A stretch of 64,000 nt of DNA, taken from positions 372,001 through 436,000 of the forward strand of contig NZ_WSSC01000002.1 of assembly GCF_009792895.1 (NCBI RefSeq), given 5' to 3'. Numbering within the stretch: position 1 is the first letter of the stretch; each line of letters starts with the position of its first letter. A program made the translations under genes and the position numbers. Of the stretch, positions 10,201 to 17,985 are shown piece by piece. This stretch comes from Pigmentibacter ruber (GTDB taxonomy: Bacteria > Bdellovibrionota_B > Oligoflexia > Silvanigrellales > Silvanigrellaceae). The notes beneath the pieces were generated by a model that was not told where the DNA came from, did not search any database, and worked only from the letters and a program-made list of their open reading frames with translations.

Positions 10201-11493
10201 TCTTTTAATAGTCAAACAGATTCGTTTGACGCAATCATGACTGATATAGATAATTTAATTGCAAAAAGAATTGATAATAATCTTATTCTTGGAATATATA
10301 TTGACAATAAATTTATACCAGCAATTAAAGTTTCTAATTATTTTTCAGGTGAAAAATATCAGCATTTATTAATATCAGATATGAAAGGAAATATTTTAAC
10401 TTCAAAATCTGGTAACTTATTTGATCAAATTACACTTAATGAAAATGAAAGTGAAAATAAAGACGAAATAAAAACAAAAATTGATACTTATAAAGTGAAA
10501 CCTGAGAATAACAACGTTATTATGGCAGATATTAATTCCACTAATAATATTAAGAATGTTATTGGTACTGATAAATCGGATATTATTAAAGGTGATAGTA
10601 AAGATAATATTCTATATGGAGAAGGTGGTTTAGATAAAATTTACGGCAATCAAGGAGATGATACCATTGTCATAAATTTTGATTCAGGAAGTGATATAAA
10701 TCAAAAATATACATTAATGAATAAACTATTCTTAGATGGAAATGTTCCAGAAATAAATTCATTTGTAAATGGTGGTGAAGGTCATGATACATACATATTT
10801 AATTTAAATAATACTTCAAAAGAAAACAGTATTTTCTTTTCAATAATAGAAAATGAAGATATTCAGAAAAAAATCGATAATTTAGTCATTAATGATAAAG
10901 AAAATAGTATTAAGAAAATAAAATTTTATAAATTTACTGATTTAAAATATAAAAAGAAGCATTTAAAGATAGAATTAATAGATAATAGTCTGAATAATAG
11001 TTATGTTATATTAGTAAAAAACTGGTTTGAAGAACAAAAAAATCAACATTTGCAAATCCAACTTGGTGAAAATTTTTCTCTTTCTGATGGGATATTAAAT
11101 CAAATTACCAATATACTTAATGGTAAAGAGAAAGTAGATTTTACAGTTGATTTAGATTCTGATAAATCTGAGATTTATGTCAATACATATAATGTTATTA
11201 ATTATGCTAGAATCTCTGATACGATAAAGTTTAATAGATTAAATAAAGAGAAAAGTGAATCATCTAAAGTAACTCTTAAATTTGGTAGAATAAATAATGA
11301 TTTATATATTCACTTTTTAGAAGGTCGTATTAATTATTCATACATTTCAATAAAAGACTTTTTCTATTGGCGTGAAGTAGTTAGAGAAGAATTTCAAGTA
11401 AAAATTGATGATGAAATTGTGATGTCAAATGAGAAGTTTGATTTATTGACTGATGAACTAATGGATGGTGAAGTAACTCAAATTTTTAACTAA
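7240..11493 (+). CDS. RTX-repeat lipoprotein with pore-like hydrophobic region; toxin-like
   Basis: The 1417-residue product starts with a lipoprotein-type signal: a basic start, a hydrophobic core and Cys25 preceded by AMYG. Next come a helical region (about 40-200), a conserved hydrophobic, alanine/glycine-rich region (about 211-407), a block with GYGDQGRHGNMIHT (about 613-626), RTX repeats (about 719-773), a long predicted coiled coil (about 780-977), a second RTX cluster (about 1107-1146) and a GGEGHD motif (about 1177). All but the coiled coil match the paralogue at 1-3345. The hydrophobic region has features of TcdA/TcdB-type pore segments, but that is inferred. Type I secreted RTX proteins normally lack Sec signals, so a lipoprotein signal is unusual. 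Start: ATG with AGGAA upstream. The deaminase-like gene follows after 27 bases, probably in one operon. Confidence 0.85.
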   Translation: MKLVSIKNTSKFSLLLFAATAMYGCKKNENSNEQHEYKNIAMEAAACGVEVVEIEEVKKHLSLKEDQLEYAKKLGKINKVAFSELYIQYQRINDMIEFLNKTKLKNGTNEFIDSKLEYFNDEKNIILKVISEMKRNDTLVSIDTNHPNKKPILNTFDANKKTIQVIDTVTKKVDIHKLNENDLQKLINYDDIINKSLTSKFSTGKLTKVKKFAFKGVEKFASGANKYNVLMNFVTMPNALSNINTSFQNGNYSTGIRDSLHFSANNADLFLDLYKASKGAAYWNGHQNTFKNITKLQIALNLASAGFEVYNAVELFKAASLETDPYKKQDYLVNASLNTASAVTSVGTALLLPLSAKAGPIGAAVGFSIMFSQGTYNAVRTADELRRLGFAENYAVPRAVETFFGLYQIEKDLKVKTKKTALHIQDSYIPEIMKKNNDLFFADILKNSYSNLYFINKIIYPKIDLYVPYTNYKYIYDHDEISSYTTTTETRLIKNEDHICLTNNSYFAEKSDSLENLHNISIQKYSSNLELKSASKEVPTPEPIHKKYYSMSESHSSINASVRKDLSFSYPNPTEPCPIVNKNTNMLSKQAQLSAEQNNLLANIQENKKANLYLVGYGDQGRHGNMIHTIVAERNSINLFNIHPATYLAHIEGGEKDDIFEFYDEIQNKIQDKGYIDGNKGIDTVNLQAFIGKSTTISLDQNIKVTSNLPEFRNIENIVGSNQSDTIHGNNQNNVFFGNNGDDKLFGYDGNDVLYSGKGKDFLAGGSKSDTYVILKTDLYNSGISNLSENLDKIETGLTKIDTEIKRINIAKNEIKSKINEIKNYRESYFRSANYSPDIYLPSIKYFDYVHLDFNEVAKNFKINIDDFRKSIINIEDNIKDGRVFGDLNEIKQKLNSFNTINAEYEALIKNLESIVRLENENGHFWVSDRINSYEVELAKLIQQDNFSSILVDIQKKYTSFKSEIQSINENYKKNLDGIKVIDNYDSSFNSQTDSFDAIMTDIDNLIAKRIDNNLILGIYIDNKFIPAIKVSNYFSGEKYQHLLISDMKGNILTSKSGNLFDQITLNENESENKDEIKTKIDTYKVKPENNNVIMADINSTNNIKNVIGTDKSDIIKGDSKDNILYGEGGLDKIYGNQGDDTIVINFDSGSDINQKYTLMNKLFLDGNVPEINSFVNGGEGHDTYIFNLNNTSKENSIFFSIIENEDIQKKIDNLVINDKENSIKKIKFYKFTDLKYKKKHLKIELIDNSLNNSYVILVKNWFEEQKNQHLQIQLGENFSLSDGILNQITNILNGKEKVDFTVDLDSDKSEIYVNTYNVINYARISDTIKFNRLNKEKSESSKVTLKFGRINNDLYIHFLEGRINYSYISIKDFFYWREVVREEFQVKIDDEIVMSNEKFDLLTDELMDGEVTQIFN

Positions 11494-11520
11494 GATTTTT
11501 ATAAATAGAAGAGGTTTTTA

Positions 11521-13068
11521 ATGAAATTAATAAAATTAAAACAATTTGTTATAATTAGTTCATTCTTTTTTCACAATTTATCATTTGCTTCTGTTGCGGA
11601 ATGCAAAAATCAAACAAATAGCTATATTCTAAATTTTAAAAAACACAAAGAAATAATTGTCGATACTAAAGATCAAAATTACTTAGTTTTCAAAGATGCA
11701 CATGAATTTTTAAATAAAGTTATTTTAAAATATGAGCTATTTTCGTCAAATGATTTTTACTTAAATAAATATAACAATTATATTTCCAGAGCAGTATCTG
11801 CAGCAAATAGTGTGGAAATGTTAAAGAAAAATTTATCTAATCAAACAATACAATTTCCTGCTGATGCCAAGTTTAATACTTCAGCTCATGTGCTTATGGG
11901 AAAAGTATACGATAAGATTAGTCACAATTTAATAGATAAAATTAATTATTTAAAGCTAAATAGCGAAAAGTTTAAGCTATTATATGATCTTAGTATAGAA
12001 AAAGAAAATAAGCGAGTTAGTAAAGAAAAATTTGATGCTGCTCGTGTTACAGAAGAAAAAGGAAGTCCAAAGTTAGAAGCAATTAAAAAAGAAATGTCTC
12101 TTAAAGATGAAGCAATTAAAAATATCTTGCAAAATTTAAATAAATTAGAGAATAAAAAAATTTCAGATACTGACGAAGTTATTGACAATAATTTTACTTA
12201 TACAATAAATAATGAAGAAATTTCCTATACCGATCTTCCAAAAATGACAGATTCCTCAAAAATAAATATGCTTTTAAATTCAATTGACAATGATTTAAAA
12301 TTAATTCTATTTAAAAATATTACTAATAGTAAAGATTTGGACATTACCGATCGCACTAACTTCTTAAATGGAACAAAAACATTTTCTTATGCTGAATTTA
12401 TTCCAAGTAGAGGAGATATAAAAAAGTATTATTCAATTAGCGGCTTAAATCTAAAATTTAAGGCGCCTACTTTAGAGCTAAGACAAAAGATTCAAAGTAA
12501 AATTTATTCCGATGAATATTCTAATAAAGATACATTGCATGAAAGAATTAATCTGATTGACAAAATTTTAAATGAAAAATTGATTCTTGTTAATCAGACG
12601 GATAAATATTTAATTCCTGCGCTAAATACTGAAAGAAGACATATAGGCTTAAAGAAAAATGAATTACAGTCATCAAATGATTTTCAATTGTTTAAAGAAT
12701 TACCAATTAATAAAGGAAAGAATATTGATGATATCTTAGATGAATTTTATGATTTAAAGACGTTTGAAAATTTGGGAGAAAGTAGTTTAAAACAATTTAA
12801 AGAAAAAAGATTTCAATTTGATAAAAATGCTAGGATTTCAGATGCAGAGTATAAAATATTAAATCAATTTTTAGCAGAAACTCAAACTAATCCTAATATA
12901 GAAGGAAATCTGACTGTCTATACTTCAAAACCAGCATGTCATTCCTGCATCACAGGGTATGAATCTTTTCAGGAACAAAGACCTAAAATTGAGTTGAAAA
13001 TTATAACTCTTACCGCTGATTTAGAAAAGGAATTAAAACTAAATTACTTGAAAGGATTGCCTCAATAA
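11521..13068 (+). CDS. Secreted protein with C-terminal toxin-type nucleic-acid deaminase domain
   Basis: The 515-residue product has a Sec signal peptide (hydrophobic residues 8-24, probable cleavage near SFA). Residues about 25-400 are mostly helical, charged and unrecognised. The C-terminus holds a zinc-deaminase signature: Asp441-Ala-Glu443 in ISDAEYKIL, then Pro471-x-Cys473-x-x-Cys476 in SKPACHSC, then a beta-like segment. The spacing and the D-A-E form (in place of H-A-E) match the Toxin-deaminase family prototyped by BURPS668_1122 in polymorphic toxins. In that family Glu shuttles the proton while Asp/His and the two Cys bind zinc to deaminate bases in nucleic acid. The start has AGAAGAGG upstream. 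It follows the RTX lipoprotein gene closely. No immunity-like gene is adjacent, so the target may be outside the producing species. The domain call is firm; substrate and delivery are inference. Confidence 0.8.
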   Translation: MKLIKLKQFVIISSFFFHNLSFASVAECKNQTNSYILNFKKHKEIIVDTKDQNYLVFKDAHEFLNKVILKYELFSSNDFYLNKYNNYISRAVSAANSVEMLKKNLSNQTIQFPADAKFNTSAHVLMGKVYDKISHNLIDKINYLKLNSEKFKLLYDLSIEKENKRVSKEKFDAARVTEEKGSPKLEAIKKEMSLKDEAIKNILQNLNKLENKKISDTDEVIDNNFTYTINNEEISYTDLPKMTDSSKINMLLNSIDNDLKLILFKNITNSKDLDITDRTNFLNGTKTFSYAEFIPSRGDIKKYYSISGLNLKFKAPTLELRQKIQSKIYSDEYSNKDTLHERINLIDKILNEKLILVNQTDKYLIPALNTERRHIGLKKNELQSSNDFQLFKELPINKGKNIDDILDEFYDLKTFENLGESSLKQFKEKRFQFDKNARISDAEYKILNQFLAETQTNPNIEGNLTVYTSKPACHSCITGYESFQEQRPKIELKIITLTADLEKELKLNYLKGLPQ

Positions 13069-13075
13069 AATTAAT

Positions 13076-14308
13076 TTAACTTTGTATTTTAGCTTCAATT
13101 TGTGGATTTTGATCAAAAATTTTCTTAACTATAAAAATGGAGCTAATAATTGTTACAGCTAAAAATCCTATTGCAAATCCTTTAGTGGCATAGTGTTGCA
13201 ATAGAAACCCACCAAATAATGGACCTATTGCAGATCCCAAGTTAGTTAAGTCTAGCAAACCAAATGCAATTCCTTTATTTTTATCATCGGTCATTTCAGC
13301 TGTTAGAACACCTGAAACAGGATAAATCAATACTTCTGCAACAGATAAAAAGATAAAAAATGCAATAATAGATATTTTTGAAATTGGGGATATAAATAAA
13401 CTTGCTCCTGCAAATATATTAATTAAAAAACCTACAAAATAAATTATTTTCTGTCGCATTTTTTTTGTTATTAAATAAATTAATGGTTGAATTAATATAA
13501 CTAAAATTGCATTTAAACTTAACATCCAGGAAAAAAATATTGTGCCTTGTGTAATATTTTTCTCAATTATTAATGCTAAATTAGTGTTCATTTGAACATA
13601 TAACATGGAAAAAATACCTGTACTTAAAAGTAAGTAAAAGAAAGGTTTATTCGAAATATGCAGTTTGAATGCTGTAAAAAAATTTTTGAATTTATCTTCT
13701 TTTATGCTAGTATCCATTTTTAAAGTTAAATGTTTAACAGATATAAGTAGAATAAAGAAATATATTAAGTAAGCAATTGCTGTAATTAAAAATGCACTTG
13801 AATTGGCTGCAATTCCTGCATATGCCCCAAGAAGGGGACCAACTGTAGCGCTTAAATTTATTGCAATATAACGCATATGCATAAATTTTATATTTTCTTC
13901 AGAATTTGAAGCTAGTTCAGTTAATATTACTCTTGAAATTGGAGTAAAAAATGCAGAAGAAAAACCATTTAGCAAATTCAGAAACGCAAATAATAAAAAT
14001 TGAAAAAAAGTGTTTTGAATGAAGCTAGTTAAATAAAAACAAATAAAAATAAAGCCTGATGATAATACTGAAATTAACATTATGTTTCTTTTTTTAAAAA
14101 TATCAGATAAATAACCGCCAATTAATCCACCAAAACAAACCGCTAGAGGCTGGATTCCAACAATAAATCCTATAGCTGTAAGTGAGAGATTGACTTTATT
14201 GTGTAAAAATAATGTCAAAAATGGCATGCTTAATATTGCAGCAGCCTTTGTCCAGAAAACGCCAAATAGAATAATGTATAACTGAATGTTTTTATTATTT
14301 TTTGACAT
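13076..14308 (-). CDS. MFS transporter
   Basis: A 410-residue major facilitator with twelve predicted helices. The loop between helices 2 and 3 carries GGYLSDIFKKRN, close to the MFS signature G-x-x-x-D-R/K-x-x-R, and the second half repeats the pattern weakly. DHA1-type drug or metabolite efflux is the usual role, but the substrate is unknown. I used the ATG at 14308; a GTG one codon earlier is also possible. It converges with the deaminase gene with only 7 bases between stops. Confidence 0.85.
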   Translation of the reverse strand: MSKNNKNIQLYIILFGVFWTKAAAILSMPFLTLFLHNKVNLSLTAIGFIVGIQPLAVCFGGLIGGYLSDIFKKRNIMLISVLSSGFIFICFYLTSFIQNTFFQFLLFAFLNLLNGFSSAFFTPISRVILTELASNSEENIKFMHMRYIAINLSATVGPLLGAYAGIAANSSAFLITAIAYLIYFFILLISVKHLTLKMDTSIKEDKFKNFFTAFKLHISNKPFFYLLLSTGIFSMLYVQMNTNLALIIEKNITQGTIFFSWMLSLNAILVILIQPLIYLITKKMRQKIIYFVGFLINIFAGASLFISPISKISIIAFFIFLSVAEVLIYPVSGVLTAEMTDDKNKGIAFGLLDLTNLGSAIGPLFGGFLLQHYATKGFAIGFLAVTIISSIFIVKKIFDQNPQIEAKIQS

Positions 14309-14778
14309 CACTCATCTCATTCTTTTTTAAAATTTTTGTCCTAAAATTTTAGTTATCCCTTAATTTAGCATTTTTGTTTCAAGATTGATACAAAGTTAAA
14401 ATCTGGAAGGAATATAACTAATTATAAATGTATAAAATTAAAGGTATTTTCTTTAATTAATTTTATTTTATAAATAACTATTAAACTTTTTACAAATTTT
14501 GTACTAGAACGTAAAAAAATGTAATAAAAATTTATTACCACTAAAATTAATGTTATTTAAAATTAATTTTACAATTTTGTTACTTTCTATTTTAAAACTT
14601 TAATTTAATTCTTTGATTATTTGTTATTATATTTATTCGATATTTGAAAAATAATTATGTTACATAAAATTAAAATTTCATTAAAAAAAAATTAAATTAA
14701 TTTGAAATTAAAAAAAACTGATGCTAGTAGGATGCTATATATATTTATAAAGTTTCTCTTCACAATATTGGAGTATTT
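14309..14778. other. AT-rich divergent intergenic region
   Basis: About 470 bases between the MFS gene and the divergent ankyrin/pentapeptide gene. No ORF or RNA gene seen. It holds an 8-bp inverted repeat (14521-14538) and a tandem GATGCTA pair near 14720-14737, close to where a promoter for the downstream gene would be expected. GGAG stands before the ATG at 14779. Confidence 0.5.
14521..14538. repeat. Inverted repeat, possible operator
   Basis: GTAATAAA and TTTATTAC are exact reverse complements separated by AA. The site is about 240 bases upstream of the exported ankyrin/pentapeptide gene. In such AT-rich sequence it may be chance. Confidence 0.3.
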
Positions 14779-16584
14779 ATGAGAAAATTGTTAGCTTTTT
14801 CACTTATTTCTGTTTCTTTAAATTCTTATGCCGTAATTATTGAAGATGTAACTAATAAGTATCCTTATGAAAAATATGGAAGTACTCAAGATTTTAATTC
14901 TGAGTTTATGAATACAACTGAAAATAGTGAATATATTCAATTACAAGAAAATGAAAAAATAGAAGTTATGAATTCTTTGAGATATTTTTTTTCAAATTAT
15001 GAATTTGATAAGGTTTTGAATAAAATTATGAATGTATATTCAAATGATTCTAGAAAAATTGATTTAAATTTTATTATTAATGATAAAATAATAAGTAATT
15101 ATCATAAGAAAGATTTGATCCATTATATTACTGAATTTAAAAAAAATGCATTTGATTACTTACAAGTTTTAGAAAAATATCAAAGCAAATTTTTGATTAA
15201 TTATATTACTGAAGATATTTATGGAAATACTCCTCTTTTTAATGTTTGTAAAAATAATGATGTTGAATCAGCAAAATTTTTATTAGAATATAGTGAAGTA
15301 AAAAATAAGTTAAATAACCCTCTTAATCATTTAAAACATCCTCTTTATGAAGCAGAAAAATTTCAAGATAGAGTATTAGCTAAATTATTAATTAAAAATG
15401 GTGCGGTAAATAATTATCAAAGATATGGAACAAGTAATTTCAAGACTACAAAACAAAATATTCCAGTTGATGAAGTAAAGACTAACAGTGATGATGATTG
15501 CAAAAAAATCTATCAAATAGATAATTCTGGGCAACTTTATTTTACCCAAGATGCTCAAGAAAAATTATTTACTTCTGCTGAAAAAGGCGATTTGACAAAA
15601 TTTAAAAATTATTTGTCGACCTTTTATAAAGCAATGGATTTAGTTCACACATCTTTTAAAGTATTTCAATTTTTACCACCTAATTTAGCATTTAACTATA
15701 AAAATTCTTCGACTTTATTTCACGTAGCATTTAATAATAATGATAAAAGTTTATTAAAAATATTGTTAAGTTATAAGGGGTTGTTTAATTTTGATTTTAA
15801 TATAAAAGATAAAAATAATCTAAGTGTATATGAAAAAGTAAATAATAGCAATAATACATTACTAAAAAATGACTTTATGCAAACTTTTTATAGTAATGAT
15901 TATAATTACTATAATTCAAACGCTAGTTCTTTTAATAATGAAATTTATACAAATAATTCTTCAAGCTATGGAGTTTATTCTGATAGCAATCCAAATCCTA
16001 CAAATACATCAGGATATTCTAAGAAAAATTTAGAGAATTCTAGTTTTTCATTCAAAATATTTTATAAAGAAAAATTTGTGAAAGCAAAATTAAAAGGTAC
16101 TAATTTTAAATCAGCAACTTTAATAGATACAGATTTTACAGGTGCAGACCTTACTGATGTAGATTTTACAGGGGCAGATCTTACACGTGCAAATTTATCA
16201 GGTGCTAATTTGAGCGGTGCTAATTTTACAAATGCTTATGTAAACAATACAGATTTTACAAAAGTTATTATCAGTAATAAAACAATACTTCCAGCAAGTG
16301 AAGGAATTCTCTTACGTGAGAAGGATATTGTATTTAATGATAATAAAGTCCATAAATTTGCTCCAGCAAGCCAGTTTTTTAATCTATCAAGTAATATAAA
16401 TTATTCATTTATTGCTTCTCAATCAGATTTTGAGAAAGATTTAGAGAAATCTTTGAGTTCACAAAAGAAAAAAAGAGAGCAAGAATATTCTGGAAATAGA
16501 AATGCCCCAAGCACTTACGATACACCGGATTTAGAACAACTTAGGAATAATAGATTAAAATTTTATAACAAAGTTAAAAACTAA
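14779..16584 (+). CDS. Exported ankyrin-like and pentapeptide-repeat protein
   Basis: The 601-residue product has a clear Sec signal (cleavage near NSYA, residue about 18). Residues about 150-215 resemble an ankyrin pair (YGNTPLFNVCKNND...AKFLLEY), and another ankyrin-like unit is near 315-355 (STLFHVAFNNNDKSLLKILL). After a Ser/Asn/Tyr-rich linker, residues about 437-495 form pentapeptide repeats of the A(D/N)LxG type (FTGADLT, LSGANLSGANF), which fold as a right-handed beta helix. The C-terminal about 60 residues are charged. Both repeat types are protein-binding scaffolds and no catalytic motif is visible. Export plus these repeats is compatible with a secreted or host-directed effector, but that is inference. 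It converges with the EamA gene 10 bases away. Confidence 0.8.
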   Translation: MRKLLAFSLISVSLNSYAVIIEDVTNKYPYEKYGSTQDFNSEFMNTTENSEYIQLQENEKIEVMNSLRYFFSNYEFDKVLNKIMNVYSNDSRKIDLNFIINDKIISNYHKKDLIHYITEFKKNAFDYLQVLEKYQSKFLINYITEDIYGNTPLFNVCKNNDVESAKFLLEYSEVKNKLNNPLNHLKHPLYEAEKFQDRVLAKLLIKNGAVNNYQRYGTSNFKTTKQNIPVDEVKTNSDDDCKKIYQIDNSGQLYFTQDAQEKLFTSAEKGDLTKFKNYLSTFYKAMDLVHTSFKVFQFLPPNLAFNYKNSSTLFHVAFNNNDKSLLKILLSYKGLFNFDFNIKDKNNLSVYEKVNNSNNTLLKNDFMQTFYSNDYNYYNSNASSFNNEIYTNNSSSYGVYSDSNPNPTNTSGYSKKNLENSSFSFKIFYKEKFVKAKLKGTNFKSATLIDTDFTGADLTDVDFTGADLTRANLSGANLSGANFTNAYVNNTDFTKVIISNKTILPASEGILLREKDIVFNDNKVHKFAPASQFFNLSSNINYSFIASQSDFEKDLEKSLSSQKKKREQEYSGNRNAPSTYDTPDLEQLRNNRLKFYNKVKN

Positions 16585-16594
16585 TTAGATTTAA

Positions 16595-17476
16595 TTAATT
16601 AATCTCTTTTTGTGATTCCATTTTTTGTTTTTTCATTGGTAAGTAGATTGCTAGAAAGCAAGAAAAAACTATTAATGATAAGCCACAAAATTGAGAAAAG
16701 TTAATTTTTTCCTGAATAAATATATAGGAAAAGATAACAGCAAAAATTGGTTCAGATAATGAAAGAATAGAAGTATTAAATGGGCCAATTTTTTCAATAG
16801 ATTTAATTAGAAAAAATAAACAAATAAAAGTTCCTATAAAAGATAAAAGGCTAATATTAATTATAAAATTTAAATTAAAATTTAATTTAGGTGTATTAAA
16901 AAAAGTTAATAAGAAAGAATAAAAACTAGCACCAATAAGTTGAAAATATAGAACATTTAATTTACTTGTTGCCGAATTTTTTTTATTAAAATAAATGTAT
17001 GTAGCATATAAAACACCGCAAGAAAGCGCATATAAAAAACCAATCATGGAATCAAATGTATATATCTTATTACTGCTAAGTAATATAAGACCAATTAAAC
17101 TCAGTATAATAATAGATAAATTTGAATAAGAAAATTTAATTTCTCTACGAATGATACTAAAAATAAAAATGTAAATAGGAAAAATAAAAGCTAAAATAGT
17201 GGCTAGCCCTACTCCTATATAAGGAACAGCACTGATATAAAATACTGTAGTCAAAAAATAGAACAAGCCGCCAAAAAAAACTTCATATAGATTTTGACGT
17301 TTAAGCATATGCTGATAATTAATAAAAGGTATTAATATTATTAGAGTTAATAGAAAGCGAGAGATTAAAATCATAGAAAGTGAGTTATTGTCAGCCAATA
17401 GAGGTTTGACAAATATACCAACAACAGAAAATGCCATAGATGATAGTATAATATAAAATACCCCTAAAATATTCAT
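16595..17476 (-). CDS. EamA/DMT-family transporter
   Basis: A 293-residue protein with about ten hydrophobic helices and the EamA two-repeat form; the second repeat ends with a LSEPIFAVIFSYIFIQEK segment, the family's most recognisable stretch (E-P-x-x-A...GE/QE). Start ATG has AAGGA upstream. It is an inner-membrane metabolite exporter of unknown substrate. Although in the same family as the protein at 3338-4243, the sequences differ and they are not an obvious recent duplication. Confidence 0.87.
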   Translation of the reverse strand: MNILGVFYIILSSMAFSVVGIFVKPLLADNNSLSMILISRFLLTLIILIPFINYQHMLKRQNLYEVFFGGLFYFLTTVFYISAVPYIGVGLATILAFIFPIYIFIFSIIRREIKFSYSNLSIIILSLIGLILLSSNKIYTFDSMIGFLYALSCGVLYATYIYFNKKNSATSKLNVLYFQLIGASFYSFLLTFFNTPKLNFNLNFIINISLLSFIGTFICLFFLIKSIEKIGPFNTSILSLSEPIFAVIFSYIFIQEKINFSQFCGLSLIVFSCFLAIYLPMKKQKMESQKEIN

Positions 17477-17615
17477 TGGTTATCCTTTGTTGTTTTTTTA
17501 TTTATATTAGTAGACTGGAAAGAAAAAAGGATCTTAATTACTAATAATAAATAGGTAAAATAAAGTCAATGAAAAATAAACCGAAGCTTTAATAACAATC
17601 ATAAAGGAGAATTTA

Positions 17616-17969
17616 ATGGTTACATTAAGTAAAGATAAAAGATATGTTGTAATTGTAAATGAGAAAAAGAAAAAAGGAAAAACGAATCTAAATTATTATA
17701 GAAATAGATTTATAGATAAAAATCTTAAGGTTTCTAATTATAGAGCGGATTTTCCAGTGGAGCTTCGGGAAGTTAGTAAAAATCCAGTAGGTCAAGTTTA
17801 TGAATTAAATGAAACACAAAAATATAACTTATTGAATAATACTTTACATATTTATCCTGAATTTTCATTAAATTCTAAACCAATTGGAAAAATTGATAAT
17901 TGTCAAGGAATTCTCTGCAATGATCTTCCAAATCTTTGCAAATGTCAAAAAAATAGAAAAGTAGCTTAA
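17616..17969 (+). CDS. Hypothetical 117-residue protein with Cys-rich tail
   Basis: Not recognised. The product is basic at the N-terminus (KKKKGK) and ends in a cysteine-rich tail, CQGILCNDLPNLCKCQK, that could bind metal or form disulfides. No signal peptide or membrane segment. The start is well supported by AAAGGAG seven bases before ATG. It stands alone between two opposite-strand transporters, 16 bases before the stop of the convergent MFS gene. Confidence 0.65.
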   Translation: MVTLSKDKRYVVIVNEKKKKGKTNLNYYRNRFIDKNLKVSNYRADFPVELREVSKNPVGQVYELNETQKYNLLNNTLHIYPEFSLNSKPIGKIDNCQGILCNDLPNLCKCQKNRKVA

Positions 17970-17985
17970 GTTTTGATTTAAACTG

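Noticed and set aside
13069-13075. Immunity gene directly after the deaminase-type toxin
   Set aside because: Only 7 bases separate it from a convergent MFS gene, and no small ORF fits on either strand.
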